Of a DNA stretch of 64,000 nucleotides, positions 1 through 9,490 are shown piece after piece. Position 1 is the stretch's first letter, and each line of letters opens with the position of its first letter. Source of the DNA: Streptomyces sp. NBC_00490 (lineage in GTDB: Bacteria; Actinomycetota; Actinomycetes; Streptomycetales; Streptomycetaceae); contig NZ_CP107869.1 in assembly GCF_036013645.1 (NCBI RefSeq), positions 8,618,001 to 8,682,000 on the forward strand, written 5' to 3'. Below the pieces are notes generated by a model, which was given only the letters and a program-made list of their open reading frames with translations, was not told the origin of the DNA and made no database searches. The translations under genes were made by a program, and so were the position numbers.

Positions 1-25
1 CCTGACGGGTCATCACACTCGCTCC

Positions 26-751
26 ATGGAGACACGTACCGCCCTGGTGACCGGAGCGGCACAGGGCCTCGGGCAGGAGTTCGCCGTCGCGCTGGCAGGG
101 CGTGGCTACCGGGTCGCGGGGCTCGATCTCGTCCCGCAGCCGCAGACCGCGAACCGGATCCTCGACTACGTGGAACTGGTCGGAGACGTCACCGACGAGG
201 AGGTCGTACGGGCCGGACTGGAGCGTGTCATCGACCGGTTCGGCACCCTGCACGTCGTCGTCAACAACGCCGGCGTCTACCCGTCGAAGCCCTTCGAGGA
301 GACGACCGCCGAGGAGTGGCGGCACGTCCTGCGCGTCAACCTGGAGGCCCCGTTCCTGGTGACGCAGGCCGCGCTGCCCCATCTGAAGGCGGCCGGGTGG
401 GGCCGTGTCGTCAACATCGCCTCCGCGGCCGTGTTCACCGCACCGCCCACGATGGTCCCCTACGTCGCCTCGAAGATGGGCCTGATCGGCTTCACCCGCG
501 CACTCGCCGCCGCGCTCGCCCCGTACGGGATCACCGTCAACGCCATCGCGCCCACCATGGTCTGCACCGCCACCGCCGAACGGACGGTCGGCGCCGACGG
601 CGGCTTCGCGTTCGTGCGCGACCGGCAGGCCGTCACCCGCACCCAGGAGCCCGCCGACCTGGTCTCGACGCTGCTGTACGTGGTCGACGAGGGCAGCGGC
701 TTCCTGACCGGGCAGACCCTCAACGTGTCAGGAGGATCAGCCTACTTGTGA
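26..751 (+). CDS. SDR family NAD(P)-dependent oxidoreductase
   Basis: A 241-residue classical short-chain dehydrogenase, expected to be a cytosolic NAD(P)-dependent alcohol/ketone oxidoreductase; the substrate cannot be predicted. Visible motifs: the nucleotide-binding glycine motif TGAAQGLG at residues 9-16, NNAG at 80-83, a catalytic serine near 133, and the Y-x3-K pair at Tyr146/Lys150. The length is typical of the family. The ATG at 26 sits right before the first beta strand (ALVTG), as usual, but the frame stays open to the window edge, so a slightly longer form cannot be excluded. Its 3' end overlaps the convergent MerR gene by 15 bp. No neighbour names its pathway. Confidence 0.9.
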   Translation: METRTALVTGAAQGLGQEFAVALAGRGYRVAGLDLVPQPQTANRILDYVELVGDVTDEEVVRAGLERVIDRFGTLHVVVNNAGVYPSKPFEETTAEEWRHVLRVNLEAPFLVTQAALPHLKAAGWGRVVNIASAAVFTAPPTMVPYVASKMGLIGFTRALAAALAPYGITVNAIAPTMVCTATAERTVGADGGFAFVRDRQAVTRTQEPADLVSTLLYVVDEGSGFLTGQTLNVSGGSAYL

Positions 752-1462
752 GGATCCGGACGAGGGCGGAACCCATTCGCTGAGCTCCTCCCGCAACGAC
801 CGCTGGAAAGTGGTCAGCAGCGCCTGCACCACGATCGGATGCATATGGGCGGACAGCGACCTCACGTCCTGGGTGTCCCGTTCCGACACCTCGCCCCGGA
901 ACAGCTCCGCCAACTCGTGCGCCGCGGCCCGCGCATGCTCGACGAGCACGCCGCGCGCCGCGAGGATCGACTCCAAGGACAGTGGTACGTCGAGCAGTTG
1001 GACGCCGAGCCGCAGCAGCCCCGAGTCGAAGTGGTAGCCGTCGCCGTCCGCCCGTACGACGTTCATCGCGGCCAGCCGCTCCACGTCCGCGTCGGTGAGC
1101 GACCGCCCCGCCCGCTGCTCCAGCTCCACGCGTGTGGCGCGCTGCGCCGTGTCCGGCGCCCAGGAGGCCACGACCGCACGGTGGATCGCGAGGTCGTGCG
1201 GGCTCAGGCCCGGCGGCAGCTGCCGCAGATACCGCTCGATCGCCGCCAGCGTCATCCCCTGGTGCTGGAGCTCCTCGATCAGCGCGAGCCGGGAGAGGTG
1301 CTCCTGCCCGTAGTGCCCCACCCGCCGCGGACCGATCACCGGCGGCGGCAGCAGCCCCTTGGTGCCGTAGAAGCGGACCGTGCGGACCGTGACGCCCGCC
1401 CGCGCGGCCAGCTCGTCGATCGTGAGGTCGGTCGCGTCGATCTCGGTGGGTTCGGTCGTCAT
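737..1462 (-). CDS. MerR family transcriptional regulator
   Basis: A 241-residue DNA-binding regulator of the MerR superfamily. The N-terminal winged helix-turn-helix runs from about residue 14 to 80 (LTIDELAARAGVTVRTVRFY, then a GLLPPP turn and an HxxRLxLIxELQxxGMTL helix). The C-terminal half is helical, with no cysteine cluster for metal sensing, so an organic ligand or protein partner is more likely. I chose the ATG at 1462 because homologous MerR proteins start a few residues before the HTH; an upstream in-frame start at 1513 would add an unconvincing 17-residue leader. It lies back to back with the amino-acid permease at 1680, and the roughly 220-bp gap could hold a shared, MerR-controlled promoter region. 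That regulatory link is inference. Confidence 0.87.
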   Translation of the reverse strand: MTTEPTEIDATDLTIDELAARAGVTVRTVRFYGTKGLLPPPVIGPRRVGHYGQEHLSRLALIEELQHQGMTLAAIERYLRQLPPGLSPHDLAIHRAVVASWAPDTAQRATRVELEQRAGRSLTDADVERLAAMNVVRADGDGYHFDSGLLRLGVQLLDVPLSLESILAARGVLVEHARAAAHELAELFRGEVSERDTQDVRSLSAHMHPIVVQALLTTFQRSLREELSEWVPPSSGSSQVG

Positions 1463-1679
1463 GTGCAGCAGTATCGCTGTCTCACCAGTGCTGTGAAACC
1501 TCGCGAACACCACGGTCGATCATGAGCGATCCCCCGCTGTGTGAGGTCCGCCACCGCGTGACCGGTGCGGGACGGGGAAGGCGGCCCCTCGGTCTGTGCG
1601 TCCACCGAGGGCACGGGCCGTACGTACGTCCGGACATCCGAGCGCGCCCGCTCGGGCGCACCAGAGAGCGGTACCACTC

Positions 1680-3146
1680 GTGAGCAAGGACGCCGTGGAC
1701 ACGGCACAGGCCGCCCGCCCCACGCTGGCGGACGGGACTCCCGCGGACGCGGGCGACGCCGGTTACAGCAAGGACCTCAAGGCCCGCCACGTCAACATGA
1801 TCGCCATCGGCGGCGCGATCGGCACCGGCCTCTTCCTCGGCGCCGGAGGGCGCCTCCACACCGCGGGCCCGGCGCTCGCGCTCGCCTACCTGGTCTGCGG
1901 GATCTTCGCCTTCTTCGTGGTGCGCGCCCTCGGCGAGCTCGTCCTGTACCGCCCGTCGTCCGGTTCCTTCGTGTCGTACGCGCGCGAGTTCCTCGGCGAG
2001 AAGGGCGCGTACGTCGCCGGCTGGATGTACTTCCTGAACTGGTCGACGACCGGCATCGCCGACATCACCGCGATCGCGCTCTACACGCACTACTGGAGCC
2101 TGTTCACCGACATCCCGCAGTGGACGCTGGCCCTGATCGCCCTCGCGGTCGTCCTGGTGGTCAACCTGATCTCGGTGAAGATCTTCGGCGAGATGGAGTT
2201 CTGGTTCGCGATCATCAAGGTGACCACGTTGGTCGCCTTCATGTGCGTCGGCATCTTCCTGCTCGCCACCCGGCACGAGGTCGGCGGCCAGACCCCGGGC
2301 CCGGGCGTGATCAGTGACAACGGCGGTGCCTTCCCGCACGGTCTGATGCCCGTCGTCCTCGTCATGCAGGGCGTGATCTTCGCGTACGCCGCCCTGGAGC
2401 TGGTCGGCGTCGCCGCGGGCGAGACCGCCGAGCCGGAGAAGGTCGTCCCGCGCGCGGTGAACTCGATCATGTGGCGGGTCGGCCTGTTCTACGTCGGCTC
2501 GGTCGTCCTGCTGGCCCTGCTGCTGCCGGGCTCGGCCTACTCGGGCGACGAGAGCCCCTTCGTCACGGTCCTGTCGAAGATCGGCGTCCCGGCGGCGGGC
2601 GACGTGATGAACCTGGTGGTCCTGACGGCGGCGATGTCCTCGCTGAACTCGGGCCTCTACTCCACCGGCCGCATCCTGCGCTCGATGGCCATGGCCGGCT
2701 CGGCCCCGAAGTTCACGGCGAGGATGAACCGCAGCCAGGTCCCCTACGGCGGCATCCTGCTCACCTGCGCGGTCTGCGTCCTCGGCGTCGGCCTGAACTA
2801 CCTCATGCCGAGCCAGGCCTTCGAGATCGTGCTCAACGTGGCCTCCCTGGGCGTCATCTCGACCTGGGTCATCATCATGATCTGCCACCTGGCCTTCGTC
2901 CGCCGCGCCAGGGCCGGCCTGCTCACCCGCCCCACCTTCCGCCTCCCCGGCAGCCCGGTCACGGAACTCACCACGATCGCCTTCCTCCTGGCCTGCCTCG
3001 GCATGATGGCGAACGACCCCGAAGTCGGCCGCAAGACCCTCCTCCTGATCCCCGCGATCGCCGCGATGCTGATCACCGGCTGGTACGCCACCCGCCACCG
3101 ACGGACGAAGCCCGAGAACAGGAACCTGCCCGACCTCGACGAATAA
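1680..3146 (+). CDS. APC-family amino acid permease
   Basis: An integral membrane amino-acid transporter of the APC superfamily, 488 residues. After a hydrophilic N-terminus of about 35 residues, TM1 carries the unwound substrate-binding motif [11 protein letters not shown]. It is followed by about 11 more hydrophobic helices and a short charged C-terminus. TM6 ([23 protein letters not shown]) resembles the proline/GABA/asparagine permease subgroup (GabP/AnsP/ProY), but the exact substrate is not readable from sequence. Start: GTG at 1680, giving [10 protein letters not shown]. The longer in-frame ATG at 1596 would add an Arg/Pro-rich leader without membrane character. It is transcribed away from the MerR gene. 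Confidence 0.9.
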   Translation: MSKDAVDTAQAARPTLADGTPADAGDAGYSKDLKARHVNMIAIGGAIGTGLFLGAGGRLHTAGPALALAYLVCGIFAFFVVRALGELVLYRPSSGSFVSYAREFLGEKGAYVAGWMYFLNWSTTGIADITAIALYTHYWSLFTDIPQWTLALIALAVVLVVNLISVKIFGEMEFWFAIIKVTTLVAFMCVGIFLLATRHEVGGQTPGPGVISDNGGAFPHGLMPVVLVMQGVIFAYAALELVGVAAGETAEPEKVVPRAVNSIMWRVGLFYVGSVVLLALLLPGSAYSGDESPFVTVLSKIGVPAAGDVMNLVVLTAAMSSLNSGLYSTGRILRSMAMAGSAPKFTARMNRSQVPYGGILLTCAVCVLGVGLNYLMPSQAFEIVLNVASLGVISTWVIIMICHLAFVRRARAGLLTRPTFRLPGSPVTELTTIAFLLACLGMMANDPEVGRKTLLLIPAIAAMLITGWYATRHRRTKPENRNLPDLDE

Positions 3147-3186
3147 CCCAACGCCCACTGTCAGTGCCGGCGCCTACGGTGGCGTC

Positions 3187-3675
3187 ATGTCGGAGATCAC
3201 TTATGTCCGGGGTGACGCCACCGCGCCGTCGGTGAAGGGCGTCAAGGTCATCGCCCATGTCTGCAACGACATCGGGGGATGGGGAAAGGGCTTCGTGCTC
3301 GCGCTGTCGCGGCGCTGGCCGGCGCCGGAGAAGGCGTACCGCGCCTGGCACCGCAACCGCGCGTCGAACGACTTCGGCCTGGGCGCCGTCCAGTTCGTCC
3401 AGGTGGAGCCGTACGTGTGGGTGGCCAACATGGTCGGGCAGCGCGGGACGCGCACCGGCAGCAAGGGCGTGCCGGTGCGCTACGAGGCGATCGACGCGGC
3501 GCTGGAGAAGCTCGCGGCGAAGGCCACCGAACTCGGCGCCTCCGTGCACATGCCGCGGATAGGGTGCGGACTGGCCGGAGGGAAGTGGTCCCGGGTCGAG
3601 CCGCTCATCGGGCGGCGGCTGGTCGGGAAGGGGATCGCGGTCACGGTCTACGACCATGGGGAGGGCCGGAGTTGA
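3187..3675 (+). CDS. Macrodomain (ADP-ribose-binding / Appr-1''-p processing) protein
   Basis: A stand-alone 162-residue macrodomain. Such proteins bind ADP-ribose and often hydrolyse ADP-ribosyl esters or ADP-ribose phosphates. Visible are the N-terminal strand leading to HVCNDIGGWGKGF (ligand-binding Asn/Asp and glycine loop), the central segment VANMVGQRG, and the second loop MPRIGCGLAGGKW that cradles the distal ribose/phosphates. TACGGT at 3175-3180 lies six bases before the ATG and no Shine-Dalgarno sequence is apparent, so the mRNA may be leaderless. The stop codon overlaps the TTG start of the PfkB kinase (TTGA), implying translational coupling and a shared task, perhaps in ADP-ribose or ribose metabolism. 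The biochemical link is inference. Confidence 0.88.
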   Translation: MSEITYVRGDATAPSVKGVKVIAHVCNDIGGWGKGFVLALSRRWPAPEKAYRAWHRNRASNDFGLGAVQFVQVEPYVWVANMVGQRGTRTGSKGVPVRYEAIDAALEKLAAKATELGASVHMPRIGCGLAGGKWSRVEPLIGRRLVGKGIAVTVYDHGEGRS

Positions 3676-4607
3676 GCAGGGACACCGATGTGCTGGTACT
3701 CGGCGGCGCGGGCGTCGACACCATCGTGTACGTGCCTCAGCTGCCGTTGCCGTACGCCGACAGCTACATGATCGACTCCGGGATCCGCACCCGCGCCGGC
3801 CAGACCGGAGACTTCGTCGCCGTCGCTCTCGGCTCGCTCGGCCTGCGCACCCACCACATCGACATGCTCGGCGACGACCCCGAGGGCGACCTCGTCCGCG
3901 TCCTGCACCGCGACAGGGGCATCGCCCTCACCGCCGTCCCGCAGCCGGCCGGCACCAAGCGCGCGGTCAACCTCGTCAGCCCCGACGGCCGTCGGCTGTC
4001 CCTGTACGACACCAGCCGCGGCCACCCCGACGACCGTCTGCCGGAGGCGACCGTCCGGGAGCTCGCCACGGCCAGCCGGCACGCACACGTGTCGATCACC
4101 CAGCCCTGCGCCCACGCCCTGCCCGCACTGCGCGACTGCGGCGTGAGCATCTCGACCGACCTGCACGACTGGGACGGCGAGAACCCGTACCACGAGCCGT
4201 TCGCGTACACGGCCGACGTGGTCTTCCTGTCCGCCACCGCCCTGACCGACCCCGAGCGCACCATGCGCCGCATCGTCGAACGCGGCCGCGCCGAGGTCGT
4301 CGTCGCCACCGCGGGCGCCGAGGGCGCGTATCTGCTGGCCGACGACGAGCTGACCCGGATCCCCGCGGTCGCACCGGCCGCCCCGGTCGTGGACTCCAAC
4401 GGAGCGGGCGACGCCTTCGCGGCCGCGTTCCTGTACGGCAGGCTGTCCGGCGAGCCCCCGCACCGGTGCGCCCTGTACGGCGCGGTCGCCGGCGCACACG
4501 CCTGCACGGTGCCCTCGACGGAGACGGACGCGATCGACCGGGACGCGCTCCACGCCCGTGTGGCCGGATTTTTGCCCCCGGAGGAATCGGGTACCCGGGC
4601 CATGTGA
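3672..4607 (+). CDS. PfkB-family carbohydrate kinase (ribokinase-like)
   Basis: A cytosolic ATP-dependent sugar or nucleoside kinase of the PfkB/ribokinase family, 311 residues. N-terminal VLVLGGAGVDTIVYVPQLP is the family's first strand and substrate loop, a glycine-rich RAGQTGDFVAVALGSLG follows, and the C-terminal anion-hole motif is DSNGAGDAFAAAF, containing the catalytic Asp of GAGD. The start is a TTG overlapping the macrodomain stop, preceded by a GGAGGGCCGGAG-like ribosome site. A GTG at 3690 is the only near alternative and would cut into the first strand. The substrate is unknown; ribose, adenosine or fructose types all fit. Confidence 0.87.
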   Translation: MSRDTDVLVLGGAGVDTIVYVPQLPLPYADSYMIDSGIRTRAGQTGDFVAVALGSLGLRTHHIDMLGDDPEGDLVRVLHRDRGIALTAVPQPAGTKRAVNLVSPDGRRLSLYDTSRGHPDDRLPEATVRELATASRHAHVSITQPCAHALPALRDCGVSISTDLHDWDGENPYHEPFAYTADVVFLSATALTDPERTMRRIVERGRAEVVVATAGAEGAYLLADDELTRIPAVAPAAPVVDSNGAGDAFAAAFLYGRLSGEPPHRCALYGAVAGAHACTVPSTETDAIDRDALHARVAGFLPPEESGTRAM

Positions 4608-5017
4608 GAAAGGTGCGCCGCCCCGGCACGCTGATAATCCTGTCTCTCTGCGGACTGGTTCTCGGCGCTTGTGACAGTGCCGGGCAGCGGGACTCGGCGG
4701 CCTCCGCCGCGGCGACCGGATTCGAGCGCCTGCTCAGCTCCGACGACGCCGAAGGTCTGTGCGGGGCACTCGCACCGGAGACCCGGACCGCATTGGAGGA
4801 GTCCGAGAAAGCGGATTGCGAGAAGGCGGTCGCCGCCCAGGAAATACCCCTCGGCGGCGAGATCCGCGCCACGGACGTCTACGGCAGACAGGCCCGCGTC
4901 GTCCTCGCGTCGGACACGCTGTTCCTGTCGCGGTTCGCGGACGGCTGGAAAGTCGTCGCCGCCGGATGCGTCCCCCGCCCGGACCGGCCCTACCAGTGCA
5001 CCCTCCAGGGAGGCTGA
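4604..5017 (+). CDS. Small secreted lipoprotein, unknown function
   Basis: A 137-residue predicted lipoprotein. A basic n-region (RKVRR) is followed by a hydrophobic core and an LGAC lipobox with the lipidated cysteine at residue 23. The mature part is a compact alpha/beta domain with further cysteines (CGAL, CEKA, AAGCVPR, YQCTLQ), suggesting disulfides outside the cell. Its shape resembles small NTF2-like or lipoprotein-carrier folds, but I do not recognise a named family. The GTG start at 4604 overlaps the PfkB stop; a second GTG at 4613 is possible. It is followed after 6 bp by a 27-codon membrane peptide and then a DUF6766 protein, all probably cotranscribed. Confidence 0.78.
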   Translation: MRKVRRPGTLIILSLCGLVLGACDSAGQRDSAASAAATGFERLLSSDDAEGLCGALAPETRTALEESEKADCEKAVAAQEIPLGGEIRATDVYGRQARVVLASDTLFLSRFADGWKVVAAGCVPRPDRPYQCTLQGG

Positions 5018-5023
5018 GGGCGT

Positions 5024-5107
5024 ATGCGGATCATGTTCACCCTCTGTCTGGTCCTCGTCCTCGGCGGCCTCGTCTATTTCAGCGCGGTGGGGCTGATGAA
5101 CCGATGA
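5024..5107 (+). CDS. 27-residue single-pass membrane microprotein
   Basis: A very small ORF, ATG at 5024. The product is almost entirely one transmembrane helix (residues 4-24, TLCLVLVLGGLVYFSAVG) with short MRIM and LMNR ends. A GGGAGG-type ribosome site lies about 12 bp upstream, overlapping the end of the lipoprotein gene. Its TGA overlaps the ATG of the following DUF6766 gene (ATGA), the arrangement seen through this operon. Tight spacing, a clear hydrophobic segment and coupling support a real gene; conservation across species was not tested. It may be a subunit or regulator of the neighbouring membrane protein. Confidence 0.6.
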   Translation: MRIMFTLCLVLVLGGLVYFSAVGLMNR

Positions 5108-5790
5108 CCACGAGAACACGCGGATTCCTCCGCGACAACGGACTGGGCCTCGGCTTCGGCCTCGCATTCCTGCTGGCTCTCGTGGGACAGGCGATCGCGG
5201 GCCACGCGGAGTTCAACAACCAGCTGGCCACCGACGGACTGGCCCAGGTCGGATTCCGCGAATACCTCATGTCGTCCGACTTCGCCGTCGACGTGACGGA
5301 GAACTGGCAGTCCGAGTATCTGCAGTTCTTCCTCTACATCACCGCCACCGTGTGGCTCCTGCAAAGGGGTTCCCCCGAATCGAAGGAAATCCACAAAGCC
5401 GGAACGGAGTCCGACAAGGAGCAGCAGGTGGGCCGATACGCCCACCGGAATTCACCGCGCTGGGCCCGCGGGCGCGGATTCCGGCGGCACGTCTACTCGC
5501 ACTCCCTCGGTCTGGTGATGGGCACGCTCTTCGCCCTGTCCTGGCTGTCCCAGTCGATCACCGGCGTCGCCGCCTACAACGAGGAACAGCTCCGGCAGCT
5601 CCAGGCGCCCATCGGCTGGGGAAGCTACGTCGGTTCGGCGGATTTCTGGAGCCGGACCCTGCAGAACTGGCAGTCCGAGTTCCTTGCCGTGGCGTCCATG
5701 GCCATCCTGTCCGTCTACCTCCGCCAGCGCGGCTCGCCGGAGTCCAAGCCGGTCGGGGCGGCCCACACCTCGACCGGGGTCGAAGGATGA
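5104..5790 (+). CDS. DUF6766 family membrane protein
   Basis: A 228-residue integral membrane protein that I recognise as the DUF6766 family; function unknown. It has about four membrane helices in two similar halves. Half one carries an FLLALVGQAIAGHAEFNNQ helix, ending with a NWQSEYLQ helix and the cytosolic signature QRGSPESK. Half two carries LFALSWLSQSITGVAAYNEEQ, then NWQSEFLA and again QRGSPESK. This is a clear internal duplication. The ATG overlaps the stop of the 27-residue peptide. It faces the M1 peptidase gene, with only 37 bp between the two stop codons. Confidence 0.85.
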   Translation: MTTRTRGFLRDNGLGLGFGLAFLLALVGQAIAGHAEFNNQLATDGLAQVGFREYLMSSDFAVDVTENWQSEYLQFFLYITATVWLLQRGSPESKEIHKAGTESDKEQQVGRYAHRNSPRWARGRGFRRHVYSHSLGLVMGTLFALSWLSQSITGVAAYNEEQLRQLQAPIGWGSYVGSADFWSRTLQNWQSEFLAVASMAILSVYLRQRGSPESKPVGAAHTSTGVEG

Positions 5791-5827
5791 ACGGGGCCGC
5801 CCCGCCGTACTCGGGGACCAGGCCCTC

Positions 5828-7330
5828 CTAGTGCTCGTGCACGTCGTTCGTCGCGGCGATCTTCTTCCACGACCTCGGCTGCACCGGCGCCGCCCCGGCC
5901 TCGGCCGACCTGGCGATGGACGCGTCGGCCGCCGCGGGGGCGGCAGGCTTCGCCGGCTGGAACAGCCATGTGTCGAAGAGTGCCGACAGCGACTGCCCCG
6001 ACACCTCCTCGGCGTACGTCCGGAAGTCGGCGACCGTCGCGTTGCCGTACGCGTACTTCTGCGGCCACCCCTTCAGGACCGCGAAGAAGGCGTCGTCGCC
6101 GATCTCGTTGCGCAGCGCCTGGAGGGCCAGCGCGCCCCGGTCGTAGACGGCGATGTCGAACTGGTTCTCCGGCCCCGGGTCACCGGGCTTCACCGTCCAG
6201 AACGGGTCGTCGGCCGGGTGCGAGGCGTACACGTAGTCCGCGATCTCCTGTGCCGTGCCCTCGTCCTCGTGCTCGGACCACAGCCACTGCGCGTACCGGG
6301 CGAAGCCCTCGTTGATCCAGATGTCCTTCCATCCGGCGACGGAGACGAGGTCGCCGTACCACTGGTGGGCCAGCTCGTGCACGACCACGGAGGTGTTGGA
6401 GCCGTTCGCGAACTGGCGCGGGCTGTAGAAGGGCCGGGTCTGCGTCTCCAGCGCGTACCCGGTGTTCGTGTTCGGCACATACCCGCCGAGCGCGTTGAAG
6501 GGGTACGGCCCGAAGTACTCGCTCAGCCAGTCGGCGACCTCCCCGGTCCGCTCGATGCTCGCCCGCGCCGCACCGGCGTTGTCGCCGAGGTCCTTGCTGT
6601 AGGCGTTGACGACCGGGATCCCGCTCTCGGTCCGGCCCGTGGTGATGTCGAACTTCCCGACGGCCAGCGTCGCCAGATAGGTGGCCTGCGGCTTGTTGGA
6701 CCGCCAGTTGAAGCGGGTCCAGCCGAGGCGTGAACTCGTGGACTGGAGCGTGCCGTTGGAGATGGCCTGGGTGCCGTCCGGCACCAGCACGGACACGTCG
6801 TAGGTGGCCTTGTCGAGCGGGTGGTCGTTGCTGGGGAACCACCACCAGGCGGCCTCGGGCTCGTTGGCGCCGACCCCGCCGTCCGGGGTGCGGTGCCAGC
6901 TGGTGAAGCCGTACGCCTGCTTCGACGACGGCACCCCGCTGTAGCGCACGACGACGGTGACGGAGGTGCCCTTCGCCAGCGGTGTCTTCGGCGTGATCTC
7001 CAGCTCGTGCTCGCCCGACGTGGCGAACGACGCCTTCGCGCCGTTGACCCGCACCTCGTCGACGTCCAGCAGGAAGTCCAGGTTGAAGCGCGACAGATCC
7101 TGGGTGGTGCGGGCCAGGAGGGTTGCCGTGCCCTCCAGTTCGTCCGTCGCCGGCTGGTACTTCAGCCGCAGGTCGTAGTGGGAGACGTCGTATCCGCCGT
7201 TGCCGTAGGCCGGGTAGTAGGGGTCGCCGATGCCCGGAGCGCCGGGGGAGTGGCTCGCGGCCGACGCCGGGATCGCCAGCAGGACGGACGCGGCGGCCAG
7301 TGCGCCGGGCGCGATGAGTCTGCGGTGCAC
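5828..7330 (-). CDS. Secreted M1-family zinc aminopeptidase
   Basis: An exported zinc metallopeptidase of the M1 (aminopeptidase N) family, about 500 residues, releasing N-terminal amino acids from peptides outside the cell. A Sec signal peptide (HRRLIAPGALAAASVLLA, cleavage near ASA) precedes the beta-rich N-domain. The substrate-N-terminus motif appears as YALETQ in place of GAMEN. The catalytic zinc site is HELAH at residues 318-322 plus Glu341 in WINEGFARY. I chose the GTG at 7330 because GGAGC lies seven bases upstream and the product begins at once with a good signal peptide; an upstream GTG at 7381 is in frame. It is divergent from the S15 peptidase. Confidence 0.9.
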   Translation of the reverse strand: MHRRLIAPGALAAASVLLAIPASAASHSPGAPGIGDPYYPAYGNGGYDVSHYDLRLKYQPATDELEGTATLLARTTQDLSRFNLDFLLDVDEVRVNGAKASFATSGEHELEITPKTPLAKGTSVTVVVRYSGVPSSKQAYGFTSWHRTPDGGVGANEPEAAWWWFPSNDHPLDKATYDVSVLVPDGTQAISNGTLQSTSSRLGWTRFNWRSNKPQATYLATLAVGKFDITTGRTESGIPVVNAYSKDLGDNAGAARASIERTGEVADWLSEYFGPYPFNALGGYVPNTNTGYALETQTRPFYSPRQFANGSNTSVVVHELAHQWYGDLVSVAGWKDIWINEGFARYAQWLWSEHEDEGTAQEIADYVYASHPADDPFWTVKPGDPGPENQFDIAVYDRGALALQALRNEIGDDAFFAVLKGWPQKYAYGNATVADFRTYAEEVSGQSLSALFDTWLFQPAKPAAPAAADASIARSAEAGAAPVQPRSWKKIAATNDVHEH

Positions 7331-7534
7331 GAAAGCTCCAAGTCGTAGGGTCACGAAGTCTGTTCGGAGCCTATTCATCACCTGTGGGCGCAGGCGTGTC
7401 CACAGCCGCCCCTGTCACACAATCGCCATTTGGCCGTCATGAGCGATCACGTCCCACGCACCTTTCCAGCCACATCCCGCCCGCCCCGATCGGCCCTCTT
7501 TTGCGCGGGAGTTGACCGCTGTACCGTCCGCGCC

Positions 7535-9490
7535 ATGCCGATACGCACGCCCTTCACGATCTGGAGAACGCTCGCGACGGCGGCCACCGCCGCCCTGCTG
7601 GCCACGTTCCTCACGCCCGTCGCCGCACAGGCCGCCCCGCGTGAGAGCCGACCCGTCTACTCGTACGAGAACGCCGTCCGTGAGGCCGTCTGGGTGGACA
7701 CCGGACTCGACGGGGACGGGGACGGCAGGAGCGACCGCGTGGCCGTCGACATCGTCCGGCCCCGCGAACTCGCCCAGCAGGGCCGCAAGGTGCCGGTCGT
7801 CATGGACGCCAGCCCGTACTACTCCTGCTGCGGTCGCGGCAACGAGAGCCAGCGCAAGACGTACGACGCGAACGGCCACGTCGTCCAGATGCCGCTGTTC
7901 TACGACAACTACTTCGTGCCCCGCGGCTACGCCTTCGTCGGAGTCGACCTCGCCGGCACCAACCGCTCCGACGGGTGCGTGGACGTCGGCGGCCGCTCGG
8001 ACGTCCTGTCGGCCAAAGCGGTGGTCGACTGGCTGAATGGCCGGGCCACCGCCTACACGAGCCGCACCGGGAGCGCCAAGACCAAGGCCGGCTGGACCAA
8101 CGGCAGAACCGGCATGATCGGCAAGAGCTGGGACGGCACCATCGCCAACGGCGTCGCCGCCACCGGCGTCAAGGGACTCAAGACGATCGTCCCGATCAGC
8201 GCCATCTCCTCCTGGTACGACTACTACTTCCAGCAGGGCGCCCCGCTCTACGACTCCGGCCCCGACTGGCTGTCCGACTACGTCAACAGCCCCGACGCCC
8301 GCGCCAAGTGCGACGCCGTCCAGCAGAAGATCGTCGACGGCGCCCCGCGCACCGGCGACTGGACGGACTTCTGGACCGAGCGCGACTACCTCAAGGGCGC
8401 CTCCAAGGTGCGGGCCAGCGTCTTCGCCATCCACGGCCAGCAGGACCTCAACGTCCGGATGAAGCACCTCGGCCAGTGGTGGGACGCCCTCGGCAGGCAC
8501 GGCGTCGAGCGGAAGATCTGGCTCTCCCAGACCGGCCACGTCGACCCCTTCGACTTCCGCCGCGCCGAGTGGGTCGACACCCTGCACCGCTGGTTCGACC
8601 ACGAGCTCCTCGGCTACGACAACGGCATCGACCGCGAGCCGATGGCCGACATCGAACGCCACCCCGACCAGTGGGTCACCTCCAAGACCTGGCCCCCGCG
8701 CGGCACGAGCACCGCGACCCTGCGCCCCGCCCACGGACCCCAGCCCGGCGTCGGCACCCTCGGCCTGACCCGCGACCGCGGCACCGAGAGCTTCACCGAC
8801 GACCCGGCCCTGAGTGAGACCGACTGGTCCGCGCGGATCGACACGTCCACCCCCGAGAAGGCGGGCTTCACCACCGGCGTCCTCACCAAGGACCTGCGAC
8901 TGGCCGGCTCCTCGAAGGTCACCGTCACCGCCACCCCGACCACCTCGACGGCTCATCTCTCCGCCGTCCTCGTGGATCTCGGCCCCGCCACCATCCGGGA
9001 CTACGCGACCGCCGGTGAGGGCATCGCCACGCTCACCGACCGCACCTGCTGGGGCGTCAGCAGCGCCGGTGACAGCGCCTGCTTCAAGCAGACGCAGGCC
9101 AAGACCGCCGACGTCGACTACGAGGTCGTCAGCCGCGGCTGGGCCGACCTCGGCACCTACGCCGACCCCGGCAAGGGCGTTCCGCTCACCCCGGGCAAGG
9201 CGTACACCATCACCGTCGACCTGGCGGCCACCGACCACGTCGTCCCCGCCGGTCACCGCTTGGCGCTGATCGTCGCGGGCACGGACAAGGACCTGATCGA
9301 CCCGCCGTCGACCACCCCGACGCTCACGATCGACCTGTCCCGCACCTCGGCCCGCGTCCCGTTCGTCGGCGGCGCCTCGGCGTTCGCGCATGCCACGAAG
9401 GGCGCCGCCACCGCCGTACCGCAGGCCGCGCCGCTCGACGGCGTGACGGCGCCGCGGACCCTCCAGCGCGTCCCGGGGGCGGGCCGGTGA
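7535..9490 (+). CDS. Secreted Xaa-Pro dipeptidyl-peptidase (S15 family)
   Basis: An extracellular serine peptidase of the S15/CocE group, 651 residues, expected to remove Xaa-Pro dipeptides. It has a signal peptide of about 37 residues ending AAQAAP, an alpha/beta-hydrolase core with the nucleophile in GKSWDGT (Ser198), a distal catalytic histidine in the TGHVDPF loop, and a C-terminal beta-sandwich domain typical of the family. The ATG at 7535 lacks a Shine-Dalgarno sequence, but TACCGT lies about seven bases upstream, so a leaderless transcript is possible. The stop overlaps the GTG of the M14 carboxypeptidase (GTGA), so the two exopeptidases are likely made together. Confidence 0.92.
   Translation: MPIRTPFTIWRTLATAATAALLATFLTPVAAQAAPRESRPVYSYENAVREAVWVDTGLDGDGDGRSDRVAVDIVRPRELAQQGRKVPVVMDASPYYSCCGRGNESQRKTYDANGHVVQMPLFYDNYFVPRGYAFVGVDLAGTNRSDGCVDVGGRSDVLSAKAVVDWLNGRATAYTSRTGSAKTKAGWTNGRTGMIGKSWDGTIANGVAATGVKGLKTIVPISAISSWYDYYFQQGAPLYDSGPDWLSDYVNSPDARAKCDAVQQKIVDGAPRTGDWTDFWTERDYLKGASKVRASVFAIHGQQDLNVRMKHLGQWWDALGRHGVERKIWLSQTGHVDPFDFRRAEWVDTLHRWFDHELLGYDNGIDREPMADIERHPDQWVTSKTWPPRGTSTATLRPAHGPQPGVGTLGLTRDRGTESFTDDPALSETDWSARIDTSTPEKAGFTTGVLTKDLRLAGSSKVTVTATPTTSTAHLSAVLVDLGPATIRDYATAGEGIATLTDRTCWGVSSAGDSACFKQTQAKTADVDYEVVSRGWADLGTYADPGKGVPLTPGKAYTITVDLAATDHVVPAGHRLALIVAGTDKDLIDPPSTTPTLTIDLSRTSARVPFVGGASAFAHATKGAATAVPQAAPLDGVTAPRTLQRVPGAGR

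Noticed and set aside
1482..3158. 558-codon minus-strand frame opposite the permease
   Set aside because: D/E/R/H-rich antisense shadow of a membrane protein gene with clear TM motifs on the plus strand.
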